Source: Microbacterium sp. 8M | GTDB taxonomy: Bacteria; Actinomycetota; Actinomycetes; Actinomycetales; Microbacteriaceae | Direction: 5' to 3' | Assembly (NCBI RefSeq): GCF_902506375.1 | Contig: NZ_LR733284.1 | Location: forward strand, 3,162,222-3,226,221 | Length of the DNA stretch: 64,000 bases | Shown: one piece after another, positions 1 to 7,912 of the stretch | Layout of the letters: the number at the start of each line of letters is the position of its first letter | How positions within the stretch are numbered: the stretch's first letter is position 1 | Notes under the pieces: generated by a model | Databases searched by the model: none | Told to the model about the DNA's origin: nothing | The model's input: the letters and a program-made list of their open reading frames with translations, nothing else | Position numbers and translations under genes: made by a program

Positions 1-1678
1 AGAACACGGGCGTCCACGCGTTCGCGTCGCAGAAGTCGAGGAACCCGCGCACCGTCTTCGCCGCGTCGCCGGGGTGGCACACCGGATCGCCCACCGCGAT
101 CGCGATGTCGTTGACCACGCGGTACGCGACCGCGCCCCGGCCGTCGGGCGTGAACCAGTGCTCGTTGCCCTCCCAGGTGCCGAGGAACCCGAGCGTGCCC
201 CCGTCGGTCTCGCGGAGCTGGGTGCGGAAGCGCTCCGCCTCATCGGCCGTGCTGCGCGAGCGCGCGCGCAGCAGCGGGATCAGGGCGATGGCGAACACGA
301 TCCAGAACAGCGCGCCGACGTCGCGGTGCAGCACGAGCGCCAGCCCGGTGAGCGGCGTGTGCGCGCCGGGGTGGCCGATGATGGTCGGCAGGAAGCGGCG
401 CAGGGTGGTCAGCAGCGACGACCAGAACGAGGGCGAGTGCGACACCGCGGTGACCAGGATCATGTTCGTCGTCGTGAGCACCACGAAGGCGATCCCGATC
501 GTGAGCGCGAACCGCCGCGCGGCCCGTCGGGACGCCCGCACCGCGAACCGCCGGTGCGTGACCGCCAGCAGGATGCACATCCCGACCGGTACGAGGATCG
601 CGAGCACCGAGAAGCCGGGGAACTGACGGTCGAGCTGAACCACGTCGGTGGACGCCCTGAGGGAGCGCACCGCGACGCTGAGCCCCGTCAGCAGCGCCAT
701 CACGGCGTTCACTCCGATCGCCAGGAACCACGCCGCCCGGCGCCCCGAGCGCAGGCCCCACGCGGCGATGAGGCTGAGCACCAGGGGCACGAGGCTCATC
801 AGCACCACGCCGGTGCCCGCCGCGAAGGCCGTCGTCACGCCCGCGACGCAATGAGCGGACGCGTTGTTGCGCGCGCAGGCGTCTGCGATGCCCGAGATGT
901 CCACGCCGCGCAGGCCGGCGACCACCGGCGCCAGCGGCCCGATCCCCACGCCGGTGAGCAGCACGATCAGCGGCCCGAGCCCGGTCACCGCCACCATGGC
1001 CGCGACCAGCGTCCTGGTCTCCCCGTAGGAGCTGCGGTAGACGGGCGGGCGCGGGGTGCCGCTCGTGAGCAGCACGCCGAGCAGGAGACCGACGAGGGCG
1101 GCGAGGAGCCGGTACACGCTGTCGGCGTCGCCGCCGTAGAGCGTGAACGTGACGAGCAGGGACAGGCCGATGAGGCGGATCCGGCGACGGTACAGCGCGG
1201 GTGCGTAAGCGCTGCCCGCCAGGATCGCCCCGAGGATCCCGATCGAGGGGTCGAACACCACGCCGCGCGCGTCGACGCGCGCCCACACCTGCCCCCAGGA
1301 CCAGGCCAGCGACTGGATCCCGACGCCGAGCAGCACGCCCAGGATGCCGGTGACGAGGAACGACACCACCACCCGGCGGGTGCCCATGAGGCGCTCCGCA
1401 TAGGCGAGCAGGGTGAGCGCGAGCAGCACCGCCAGCAGCAGTCCGCCCCAGGAGTTCGGCACAAGCAGCGTCGTCAGCGGCGTCCACCACTGGCGCTCCC
1501 GGCCCAGCACGAGCGGGCTGACGCCGATGCCTGCGGGGCGCCGTCCCCACAGCGTGCCGAACGAGAGGCCCGTGATCACGAGCAGGGCGCTCAGCGCCAC
1601 GGCGAACGGATGCCGTCGCAGGTAGTGCGCGGTCCGGCGTGCCACGGCGCCGGCGGTGATGCGCAGCCGACCGCTCAT
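1..1678 (-). CDS. MprF-like aminoacyl-phosphatidylglycerol synthase/flippase, C-terminus cut off
   Basis: Reading down from an ATG at 1678, about 559 codons stay open to the window edge. The first roughly 460 residues are a polytopic membrane domain with many Leu/Val/Ala-rich helices. From about residue 490 the frame reads GFLGTWEGNEHWF, then VAYRVVNDIAIAVGDPV, which is the start of the DUF2156 domain of lysyl/alanyl-phosphatidylglycerol synthases. Such enzymes move an aminoacyl group from tRNA to phosphatidylglycerol and the membrane part flips the product, lowering surface charge and resistance to cationic peptides. The amino acid cannot be told from this part. The start codon overlaps the stop of the upstream hydrolase gene (ATGA), so the two are translationally coupled. 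Confidence 0.85.
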   Translation of the reverse strand, partial: MSGRLRITAGAVARRTAHYLRRHPFAVALSALLVITGLSFGTLWGRRPAGIGVSPLVLGRERQWWTPLTTLLVPNSWGGLLLAVLLALTLLAYAERLMGTRRVVVSFLVTGILGVLLGVGIQSLAWSWGQVWARVDARGVVFDPSIGILGAILAGSAYAPALYRRRIRLIGLSLLVTFTLYGGDADSVYRLLAALVGLLLGVLLTSGTPRPPVYRSSYGETRTLVAAMVAVTGLGPLIVLLTGVGIGPLAPVVAGLRGVDISGIADACARNNASAHCVAGVTTAFAAGTGVVLMSLVPLVLSLIAAWGLRSGRRAAWFLAIGVNAVMALLTGLSVAVRSLRASTDVVQLDRQFPGFSVLAILVPVGMCILLAVTHRRFAVRASRRAARRFALTIGIAFVVLTTTNMILVTAVSHSPSFWSSLLTTLRRFLPTIIGHPGAHTPLTGLALVLHRDVGALFWIVFAIALIPLLRARSRSTADEAERFRTQLRETDGGTLGFLGTWEGNEHWFTPDGRGAVAYRVVNDIAIAVGDPVCHPGDAAKTVRGFLDFCDANAWTPVF

Positions 1679-2976
1679 CGGGAGAGCCCCAGCCGCGGAT
1701 ACAGCACCTCGAAGGCCTTCTCCAGGCCGCCCTTCAACCCCGGCCCCGTGTGCGTCGCGTTCGGCACGAGGTAGAAGGTGGTGGTGAAGCCGGCCGCCTC
1801 GGCGCGGCGCGCCGAGACGCGGTTCGCCGGCCCGTACTTCTTGTCGAGCGCGCCTGCCGCGAAGATCGCGTAGTGCCCGGCGTACGCGCCGGGGTGCTCG
1901 GCGAGGATCGCCTCGGGCTTGCTCGCGTCGAACAGCGCCTTGTCGCCCTGGAACACCTTCTCCACCGACTTCGGATCCCCGAAGCCCGCCCAGGGCTCAC
2001 CGGACGCCGTGGCGATGTTGCCCCAGATGTCCGGGTGCCGCGCGCCGTAGATGAATGCGCACGCGCCGCCGTTCGAGTAGCCGGAGATGGTCCAGTACTT
2101 CGGATCCTGCAGGACGCGCAGATGCCCGCGGATCCAGTTCGGGATGTCGGTGTTGAAATACGTCTCCACGCCGCCGTACGCCGCGGAGTCGATGCAGCCC
2201 GGGTTCTGGTTCTGCGCGCCGAGCTGGTCGGCGATGATCACGATCGGCGCGAGGCCGTCGTGCTTCGCCGCGAACTCGTTCATGACGTCGACCATGGGGT
2301 GCGGGTTGGGGTAGCCCGGCAGCCCCATCATGAAGACGACGACGGGAAGCGCGGGCGGATCCTTCACCAACGCGGCCGGCGGCAGATAGATGGTCGCGTT
2401 GCGGGGCGTGAAGCCCGCGGACGAGCGCGGCGCGTTCTCACCGGTCAGCGCGCCGAACCTGCCTCGTTCCGGCATGTCGGCGGGCGCCTTCCAGATCGCG
2501 GCGAGCGACGCGGGCGGATCCTGTCCCGGTTTCAGGGGCGACGCGAAGTGATCCAGCGGCCCCAGGGTGTTGACGCCGAGGATGTCGCCGAGGGTGCGGT
2601 CCAATCCGAACGCCTGGTTGATGCCGACACCCATGGACAGCACCGACGCGATCAGGGTGAGGATCGCGACGGCCTTGCGCCACCACCGCGAGTCCCACAG
2701 GCTCACGATCGCCAGCCCGATCGCCGCGAAGCCGCCGATCGTCCACCACTTCACCGGGGCGGGCAGGGGAAGCTCGAACGCGTTGGTCGCGTCGGACCAG
2801 GCTGCGAGGCCCCAGCCGAGCGCGGCGCCCACGGCCAGGCCGATCAGGGCGCGCACCACCCAGCGACGGCGCAGCGGGCGGATCAGCAGCGCGATCACGG
2901 CGGTGGCGGCGATCCCCCAGATGATCCACGGCACCGGCCCGTCGACGAGGTTCAGCTCCAGCAACCAGCGCGGCAT
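1675..2976 (-). CDS. Membrane-anchored alpha/beta hydrolase (putative esterase, antigen-85/esterase D-like)
   Basis: A 433-residue protein with four predicted membrane helices (about residues 15-32, 42-61, 77-94, 103-124) followed by an extracytoplasmic esterase domain. The nucleophile elbow is GYSNGG with Ser301, and the likely catalytic His is His409 in NATHTG; the acid is probably an Asp in between. It is the first gene of a two-gene unit with the MprF-like gene (4-nt overlap). Alpha/beta hydrolases next to aminoacyl-phospholipid synthases have been shown in other bacteria to deacylate aminoacyl-lipids (AhyD-type), so a role in removing the lipid modification is a reasonable inference. A mycolyltransferase-like or general esterase role is the alternative. 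Confidence 0.8.
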   Translation of the reverse strand: MPRWLLELNLVDGPVPWIIWGIAATAVIALLIRPLRRRWVVRALIGLAVGAALGWGLAAWSDATNAFELPLPAPVKWWTIGGFAAIGLAIVSLWDSRWWRKAVAILTLIASVLSMGVGINQAFGLDRTLGDILGVNTLGPLDHFASPLKPGQDPPASLAAIWKAPADMPERGRFGALTGENAPRSSAGFTPRNATIYLPPAALVKDPPALPVVVFMMGLPGYPNPHPMVDVMNEFAAKHDGLAPIVIIADQLGAQNQNPGCIDSAAYGGVETYFNTDIPNWIRGHLRVLQDPKYWTISGYSNGGACAFIYGARHPDIWGNIATASGEPWAGFGDPKSVEKVFQGDKALFDASKPEAILAEHPGAYAGHYAIFAAGALDKKYGPANRVSARRAEAAGFTTTFYLVPNATHTGPGLKGGLEKAFEVLYPRLGLSR

Positions 2977-3085
2977 GAAGGGCGTGCTCCGTTTCCCGCC
3001 TCCGCTCGGGGCGACGCCCCATCGTAATGGGTGCCGCCTCGGCAGATCCGGTGTCGGCGCCCTGACCGGGCTTGGAGAAACCTAT

Positions 3086-3124
3086 GAGACGCTCCGAGGC
3101 CGGTTAAAGACCTCGGAGCGTCTC
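3086..3124 (-). terminator. Strong hairpin terminator of the amino acid ABC operon
   Basis: Perfect 14-bp inverted repeat, GAGACGCTCCGAGG at 3086-3099 and its complement at 3111-3124, with an 11-nt loop. It begins 4 nt past the stop codon of the ATPase gene. The T-tract after the stem on the minus strand is weak, as is common in actinobacteria. Confidence 0.8.
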
Positions 3125-3128
3125 TGCC

Positions 3129-3884
3129 TCACAGCACGCGCGACAGGAAGTCCTTCGTGCGCTGGTGCTGCGGGTTCGCCAGGACCTCGCGAGGGTCGCC
3201 CTCCTCGAGGATGTGCCCGCCGTCCATGAAGATCAGGCGCGAGCCGACCTCCCGGGCGAAGCCCATCTCGTGTGTGACGACCATCATCGTCATGCCGTCG
3301 TCGGCGAGTGAGCGCATCACCTGCAGCACTTCGCCGACGAGCTCCGGGTCGAGCGCCGAGGTGGGCTCGTCGAAGAGCATCATGTCGGGGTTCATGCACA
3401 GGGCGCGTGCGATCGCGACGCGCTGCTGCTGTCCGCCGGAGAGCTGTCCCGGGTAGGCGCCGGCCTTGTGCGCCATGCCGACGCGCTCCAGCATCTCCCG
3501 CGCGACCTTCTCGGACTCGGCCTTGCCGCGCTTCTTCACCTGCCGCTGAGCGATGGTGAGGTTGCCCAGCACGGACATGTGCGGGAAGAGGTTGAAGCTC
3601 TGGAACACCATGCCGATGCGGGTGCGCACCCGGTCGATGTCGACGTCCGGGTCGGTGATGTCGATGCCCTCGATGAGGATCTCGCCGCCGGTCGGCTGCT
3701 CCAGCAGGTTCACCGAGCGCAGCAGCGTCGACTTCCCGGATCCGGACGGCCCGATCACGCAGACGACCTCGCCGGCGTGCACGGACAGGTCGATGCCCTT
3801 GAGCACCTCGTTGTCGCCGTAGCTCTTCACGAGCCCGCGGATGTCGATCGCGGGTGCGCTCAGGTTGATCAGGTCGGTGCTCAT
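3129..3884 (-). CDS. Polar amino acid ABC transporter, ATP-binding protein (GlnQ/GltL type)
   Basis: A 251-residue ABC ATPase that powers the importer encoded with it. Walker [10 protein letters not shown] lies near residue 46, the signature [12 protein letters not shown] near 135, and Walker B MMLFDEP just after, followed by the H-loop VVTHEM. Length and sequence style match the amino acid subfamily. The open frame extends ten codons further upstream, but the ATG at 3884 overlaps the permease stop as ATGA and fits family N-termini, so I use it. It is the last gene of the binding protein-permease-ATPase operon. Confidence 0.93.
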   Translation of the reverse strand: MSTDLINLSAPAIDIRGLVKSYGDNEVLKGIDLSVHAGEVVCVIGPSGSGKSTLLRSVNLLEQPTGGEILIEGIDITDPDVDIDRVRTRIGMVFQSFNLFPHMSVLGNLTIAQRQVKKRGKAESEKVAREMLERVGMAHKAGAYPGQLSGGQQQRVAIARALCMNPDMMLFDEPTSALDPELVGEVLQVMRSLADDGMTMMVVTHEMGFAREVGSRLIFMDGGHILEEGDPREVLANPQHQRTKDFLSRVL

Positions 3885-4678
3885 CGTTCCCTCGCCATCC
3901 GGCGCTCGAGCCATGCGGTGAACCGCGTCAGCGGGATCGTCACGATCAGGTAGAGGATCGCCGCCATGATGAGCGGCGTGCCGTTGCTGTTCTGGGTGCT
4001 CGCGTCACGGGCGAAGGTGGTGAGCTCCTTCGACCAGATGAACGTGCCCACGACGAACAGCAGCGACGTGTCCTTCAGCAGCAGCACGAACTCGTTCGTG
4101 AGCGGCGGGATGATGATCCGGAAGCCCTGCGGCACCACGATCCAGAAGGTCGTCTTCATCGGCGACATCCCGAGCGAGCGGGCCGCCTCGGTCTGCCCCT
4201 TGGGCACGGCCTGCAGGCCCGCCCGGATCGTCTCGGCCATGTAGGCCGAGGCGACCAGGATGAGGCCGATCAGACCGAGGACCACGGGTCCGCCGAGCTT
4301 CTGTCCCGGCACACCCGCCGCGATCGGGACGATGAACCCGATCGCGAAGATGGTGAGGATCGCCGGGAGTCCGCGGAACAGCTCGATCCAGGCCGTGGCG
4401 ATCCACCGGAACGGCCCGATGCTGCTCATCTTGAGCAGCGCCAGGAAGACTCCGAGGACGAGTCCGCCGAGGAAGGCCACCGCAGTGAACCACAGCGTGT
4501 TCACGAGAGCGACCGTGATGATGCTCGGGAGCATCTTGGACGCGACCGCGGGGTTGAAGAACAGCGGACCGAGCTTGGCCCAGTTCGCGGTGAACGCGAT
4601 CCACACGACGATCGCGATCAGCACGACGTAGACCGTGTACCGGTACAGCTTCTGTTTCTGAGTGCGCCTCAACGCCAT
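3881..4678 (-). CDS. Polar amino acid ABC transporter permease (HisM/GlnP type)
   Basis: A 265-residue inner-membrane protein with about five helices. The EAA-type cytoplasmic loop that docks on the ATPase is visible as [20 protein letters not shown] around residues 147-166, followed by SLGMSP. This loop is typical of HisMQ-type permeases. Only one permease is present, so the channel is probably a homodimer. The gene sits 34 nt downstream of the binding protein gene and overlaps the ATPase start by 4 nt. Confidence 0.92.
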   Translation of the reverse strand: MALRRTQKQKLYRYTVYVVLIAIVVWIAFTANWAKLGPLFFNPAVASKMLPSIITVALVNTLWFTAVAFLGGLVLGVFLALLKMSSIGPFRWIATAWIELFRGLPAILTIFAIGFIVPIAAGVPGQKLGGPVVLGLIGLILVASAYMAETIRAGLQAVPKGQTEAARSLGMSPMKTTFWIVVPQGFRIIIPPLTNEFVLLLKDTSLLFVVGTFIWSKELTTFARDASTQNSNGTPLIMAAILYLIVTIPLTRFTAWLERRMARER

Positions 4679-4712
4679 TGTGAAGCCTCTCCTGCCGGTT
4701 CTTCGCGGCCGA

Positions 4713-5531
4713 TCACTTGGCCGTGAAGTACGAGTCGTAGATCTTCTTGTACTCGCCGTCGTCCTTGAGCTCCTTGAGCGCGCCGTTGACGGCCTTGAGC
4801 AGCTCGGTCTTCTGGCCCTTCGCGAACGCGAAGCCGTAGGACTCGTTGGTGTTGTAGGTCTCGACGATCTTGTACGACTTGTCGGCCTTCTCGTGCTCCA
4901 GGTTCACCGGCTGGTCCTGCAGGATCGCGTCGATCTGACCGGCCTGCATCGCCGGCCACAGCTCGCCGTCCGACGGGTACTGCACGAGGTTCGCGCCCTT
5001 GGCGTGCTCCTTGGCGTAGTTCTCACCGGTGGTGCCCTGCTGGACGCCGACGTTCTTGCCGGACAGGCCGTTGATGTCCTTGATGCCGGAGTCGGTCTTG
5101 ACGAGCAGCGACTGCAGGGAGTCGTAGTACGGGTCGGAGAAGTCGATGTTCTTCTTGCGGTCCTCGGTGATCGTCATCGCGGAGGCGCCGACGTCGCAGG
5201 TTCCGGACTGCAGGGTGGTGCCGGACTGCAGGGCGTCGAAGCCGACATCCTGGACCGCGAGCTTCAGGTCGAGCTTCTTCGCGATCGCGCCGAGCACGTC
5301 GATGTCGAAGCCGGTGTAGCCGGTGCCGTTGTCACCGCCCTCGAACTCGAACGGCGGGTAGGGGATGTCCGAACACACCGTGAGCGTGCCGGCCTCCACC
5401 AGGCCGTAGTCCTTGCCGCCTGCGGCGCTCTCGCTCGGCGTGGAGCCGGATCCGCCGGAGCAGCCGGCGAGGGCGAGGGTGGCGGCCGCCGCGAGGGCGA
5501 GTCCGTAGGCGATCTTCGAGCGACGTTCCAT
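4713..5531 (-). CDS. Amino acid ABC transporter substrate-binding lipoprotein (SBP_bac_3)
   Basis: A 272-residue family-3 solute-binding protein. The N-terminus has a basic start, a hydrophobic stretch and the lipobox LAGC (Cys24), so it is lipid-anchored outside the membrane. The binding domain shows YPPFEF, GFDIDVLGAIAKKL, and FSDPYY, all typical of polar amino acid binders. The substrate (glutamate, glutamine, arginine or another) cannot be fixed by eye. First gene of the operon; a good AGGAG Shine-Dalgarno precedes the ATG. Confidence 0.92.
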   Translation of the reverse strand: MERRSKIAYGLALAAAATLALAGCSGGSGSTPSESAAGGKDYGLVEAGTLTVCSDIPYPPFEFEGGDNGTGYTGFDIDVLGAIAKKLDLKLAVQDVGFDALQSGTTLQSGTCDVGASAMTITEDRKKNIDFSDPYYDSLQSLLVKTDSGIKDINGLSGKNVGVQQGTTGENYAKEHAKGANLVQYPSDGELWPAMQAGQIDAILQDQPVNLEHEKADKSYKIVETYNTNESYGFAFAKGQKTELLKAVNGALKELKDDGEYKKIYDSYFTAK

Positions 5532-5548
5532 GTGCGACTCCTGTGTCT

Positions 5549-5613
5549 AGGACGCGGGCGTCCTGGTGCGGGTTGCCGACAATCTTGACACGGTGCGGTT
5601 ACCGCCGTGTAAC
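5549..5613. promoter_or_regulatory. Probable overlapping divergent promoters and inverted repeats upstream of the ABC operon
   Basis: On the plus strand, TTGACA (5585-5590) and TGTAAC (5608-5613) are spaced by 17 bp. On the minus strand, CAAGAT-like and TTACAC-like elements in the same stretch could drive the transporter operon. A perfect 7-bp inverted repeat (AGGACGC-GG-GCGTCCT, 5549-5564) lies between these and the ATG at 5531, in the position expected for an operator or leader hairpin. Nothing coding is supported in the rest of the 5532-5786 gap. Confidence 0.4.
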
Positions 5614-5786
5614 GACGAGGGGCCTGCGGGAGTCTCGGTTCGGTATCGACCGCACCCGCTGCCGCGGAATCACGCGGCACGGGCTCGCCGCGACGCCCGC
5701 AGAAAGTCTGGAATACGAGACAGCCGCTCGCAGGACCGTGCCGGACGCCCCGATCGGCCCGTTACCAGGAGCCGGATCGCGGCCGC

Positions 5787-6089
5787 TCAGACCTCGAAGT
5801 CGACGGCCGAACGCCCACCGGCGACCGAGCGCACGTACGACACGACCTCCTGGTGCGCCGGGTGCACCTGATAGGCGTCCAGGCCCGCCGCATCGTCGAA
5901 GTCGGCGACGAGCGTGACGTCCCAGTTGCCGTCGATGTCGAGAGCGTTCACTCCCGTTGAAAGTGCCCGGATGGACGACACCACGCCGACGAGCCCCTGC
6001 AGCCGGGCGGCGACGCCCGCCGCGTGCTCGGCCCGCTCCGCCGGATCCTCCGCGGCCATCTTCCAGGTCACCACGTGGCGCAGGGTCAT
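5787..6089 (-). CDS. Dabb-family stress-responsive A/B-barrel protein
   Basis: A 100-residue protein that starts LRHVVTWKM and contains DVTLVADFDD and YQVHPAHQEVV. These are hallmarks of the Dabb dimeric alpha/beta-barrel fold, whose conserved His lies near the N-terminus (LRHVV). Known members are small stress-induced proteins or polyketide cyclases, and no reaction can be assigned here. The ATG overlaps the stop of the glutaredoxin-like gene (ATGA), making it the third gene of a rhodanese-glutaredoxin-Dabb operon. Confidence 0.85.
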   Translation of the reverse strand: MTLRHVVTWKMAAEDPAERAEHAAGVAARLQGLVGVVSSIRALSTGVNALDIDGNWDVTLVADFDDAAGLDAYQVHPAHQEVVSYVRSVAGGRSAVDFEV

Positions 6090-6406
6090 CGCTCCGCTCC
6101 TTCTGCCGCGTCCGCGGCCTGTGCCGGGGCGTGCCCGGCGGTTCCGTCCGCCTTCGCGGCGAGCGCCTCGCGGAGCCGGTCGGGAGAGATCCGCCAGTGC
6201 GCGTGCAGCTCGCCGTCGATCAGCAGCACCGGGATCTTCTCCCAGTACTTCTCGTACAGCGCAGGGTCATCGAGGATCGACAGCTCCGTGATCTCCATGT
6301 CCTCGGCGAGCGCATCCGGCAGCTCGGCGACGACGGCGTCGACCACGTCCGAGGCCACGTCGCAGAGATGGCAATCGGGCTTGCCGATCAGGGTCAGTGC
6401 GATCAC
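6086..6406 (-). CDS. Glutaredoxin-like (DUF836) thiol redox protein
   Basis: A 106-residue thioredoxin-fold protein with the redox motif CHLC at Cys12-Cys15 right after the first strand (LTLIGKPDCHLC) and a cis-Pro region KIPVLLIDG. The DUF836 glutaredoxin-like family fits. The start is a GTG at 6406 that overlaps the rhodanese stop (GTGA); the frame is open further upstream, but that part lies antisense-like within the rhodanese gene. The Ala/Gly-rich C-terminal tail of about 20 residues looks unstructured. It probably works with the neighbouring rhodanese in thiol or sulfane-sulfur chemistry. Confidence 0.85.
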   Translation of the reverse strand: MIALTLIGKPDCHLCDVASDVVDAVVAELPDALAEDMEITELSILDDPALYEKYWEKIPVLLIDGELHAHWRISPDRLREALAAKADGTAGHAPAQAADAAEGAER

Positions 6407-6705
6407 GACGCGGGGATCTCGATCTCGCGTCCCTCGGCGATCCACTCCGCGGTGCCGCCCTCGACGTTCGTGACGTCGTACCCACGAGCCTCCAGCGCCT
6501 CCACCACGCGTGCGGAGCGCCCCCCGAGCTGGCAGATCACATCGAAGGCACCGTCGGGCAGTTCGTGCAGCAGGTCGCCGATCTCCGACATCGGCAGGTT
6601 CACGGCGCCGGGCACGTGGCCCGTGGCGAACTCGCTGCGCTCGCGCACATCGATGAGGGGCGTGTCGGCGCGCTCGGACAGCTGGGCGACGGTGATCGAC
6701 TTCAT
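6403..6705 (-). CDS. Single-domain rhodanese-like sulfurtransferase
   Basis: A 100-residue single rhodanese domain. It has the entry motif LIDVRERSEFATGHVPGAVN, and the active-site loop starts at Cys58 in CQLGGRS. A six-residue loop after the Cys is the length seen in sulfurtransferases rather than Cdc25-type phosphatases. It is cytoplasmic (no signal peptide), first in the three-gene overlapping operon, and likely handles persulfide sulfur. Confidence 0.9.
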   Translation of the reverse strand: MKSITVAQLSERADTPLIDVRERSEFATGHVPGAVNLPMSEIGDLLHELPDGAFDVICQLGGRSARVVEALEARGYDVTNVEGGTAEWIAEGREIEIPAS

Positions 6706-6762
6706 GGATCCGATTCTTCCAGACCTGCACGCGACACGGCGCGCAGGACCCGGAACGCACGA

Positions 6763-6795
6763 AGCGCCCCGGCGATCGGAACGATCGGGGGCGCT
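6763..6795 (-). terminator. Hairpin downstream of the bS22 gene
   Basis: AGCGCCCC (6763-6770) pairs with GGGGCGCT (6788-6795), with an inner CGATCG/CGATCG stem around a GAA loop and a 2-nt bulge. It lies 30 nt past the bS22 stop and ahead of the rhodanese operon, so it can separate the two transcripts. Confidence 0.55.
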
Positions 6796-6825
6796 CAGTG
6801 ATGTGTGCGCGCTAGGCGCGGCCGC

Positions 6826-6924
6826 TCACTTCTTGTTGCGGCGCTGGTGGCGAGTCTTGCGAAGCAGCTTGCGGTGCTTCTTCTTCGCCATGCGCTTGCG
6901 GCGCTTCTTGATGACAGAACCCAC
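6826..6924 (-). CDS. bS22-like small ribosomal protein (AURKAIP1/COX24 domain), 32 residues
   Basis: A 32-codon gene with a GTG start at 6924 and a GAGG Shine-Dalgarno 5 nt before it. The product is almost wholly basic, with GSVIKKRRKRMAKKKHRKLL followed by RKTRHQRRNKK. This closely matches the mycobacterial Rv0500B peptide, which structural work identified as ribosomal protein bS22, a relative of mitochondrial mS38. It binds 16S rRNA near the decoding region in those species. Length and GTG start make it easy to miss. The HTH gene immediately upstream matches Rv0500A, reproducing the mycobacterial gene order. Confidence 0.93.
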   Translation of the reverse strand: MGSVIKKRRKRMAKKKHRKLLRKTRHQRRNKK

Positions 6925-7059
6925 GGAAACCTCACTACGTCAGGGGCTGGGCACCGCACATGGACGGCGCCCGGGATCGGGCACGGAAAAATGCCTCGGA
7001 ACAGTCTAGCGCACGCCGCCGCGGTCACCCGACGCGCGCGTGGGCACCGGATCCGGCGT

Positions 7060-7260
7060 TCAGCCGACGTCGGCGATGGGCTTGTGCAGCGCGGCCGTGA
7101 CAGCGGACTCGGGCACGCGGTAGCTGCGCCCGAAGCGGATCGCGGGGAGCTCGCCGGCGTGCACGAGCCGGTACACCGTCATCTTGGACACGCGCATGAT
7201 GGCCGCCACCTCGGCGACGGTCAGGAACTTCACGTCCGGAAGCTGCTCGGGCATCCCCAT
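7060..7260 (-). CDS. Excisionase-type helix-turn-helix DNA-binding protein (Rv0500A-like)
   Basis: A 66-residue single-domain protein: LTVAEVAAIMRVSKMTVYRLV forms the helix-turn-helix and the following GELPAIRFGRSYRV the wing, as in MerR/excisionase-type HTH_17 proteins. The core is very close to mycobacterial Rv0500A. It is distinct from phage excisionases by context, since no integrase is near. It lies 135 nt upstream of the bS22 gene on the same strand. Target unknown. Confidence 0.88.
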   Translation of the reverse strand: MGMPEQLPDVKFLTVAEVAAIMRVSKMTVYRLVHAGELPAIRFGRSYRVPESAVTAALHKPIADVG

Positions 7261-7414
7261 CTACCCCCCTCGCTCCGCGGCACCCGTTGTGCGGCGGATG
7301 CGACAACTGTAGGGGCTCGTGATGACGGCTGTAAACCCACGTGATCCGTGTGAAACACGCGACCCCGGAGACGCCCGCTGGATGTCCGCGCGGCGCGGGC
7401 TGTGGTGGAGAGGA

Positions 7415-7837
7415 TCAGGCGCCGAGTCGCTTGAGCGCGGTCTGCACGACGTGCTTGGCGCTGGCCGCCGCGCGACCCACCACCTCGGCCGCGTGCGCGG
7501 CCCCGTCCGGCAGCGGCGGGACGACCCCGAGCGCCGTGATGTCCGGGGCCGAGTCGCCGTAGGCGTCGGCGAGGAACGGGACGAGCCAGTCGTCCACCTC
7601 TTCCAGCGGCGCCGCCTCGATGCTGTAGAAGCGGCGCTGCCCGTCTTCACGCACCGTGACGAGCTCGGCCTCGCGCAGCACCTTGAGGTGCTTCGAGACG
7701 GTGGGCTGGCTGATCCCGAGCGCGCTCACGATCTGCGACACGCTGGTGCCGGCATCCCCCTCCTCCGACCGCTGGCGCAGGAGCTGCAGGATGTCCCGCC
7801 TCGTGCCGTCGGCGATCACGTCGAAGATGTCGGTCAT
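7415..7837 (-). CDS. ArsR-family transcriptional regulator
   Basis: A 140-residue regulator. A winged helix spans residues 1-80: DVIADGTRRDILQLL is the typical ArsR first helix, ALGISQPTVSKHLKVLREA the recognition helix, and RRFYSI the wing. There is no cluster of Cys or His that would mark a metal site, so it may sense something other than metal. The 60-residue C-terminal extension is unassigned. It diverges from the potassium transporter gene with 75 nt between starts, so regulation of ktr is possible but unproven. Confidence 0.87.
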   Translation of the reverse strand: MTDIFDVIADGTRRDILQLLRQRSEEGDAGTSVSQIVSALGISQPTVSKHLKVLREAELVTVREDGQRRFYSIEAAPLEEVDDWLVPFLADAYGDSAPDITALGVVPPLPDGAAHAAEVVGRAAASAKHVVQTALKRLGA

Positions 7838-7912
7838 GCCTTCACAGTAGCCGCGCCGGGGGCGGAGTACCATGACGAAGGCTTGGCGGACGGAGGATCG
7901 GAGGGGCCGGCA

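Noticed and set aside
7060..7260. Prophage excisionase
   Set aside because: No integrase, attachment sites or phage genes nearby; conserved pairing with bS22 points to a chromosomal gene.
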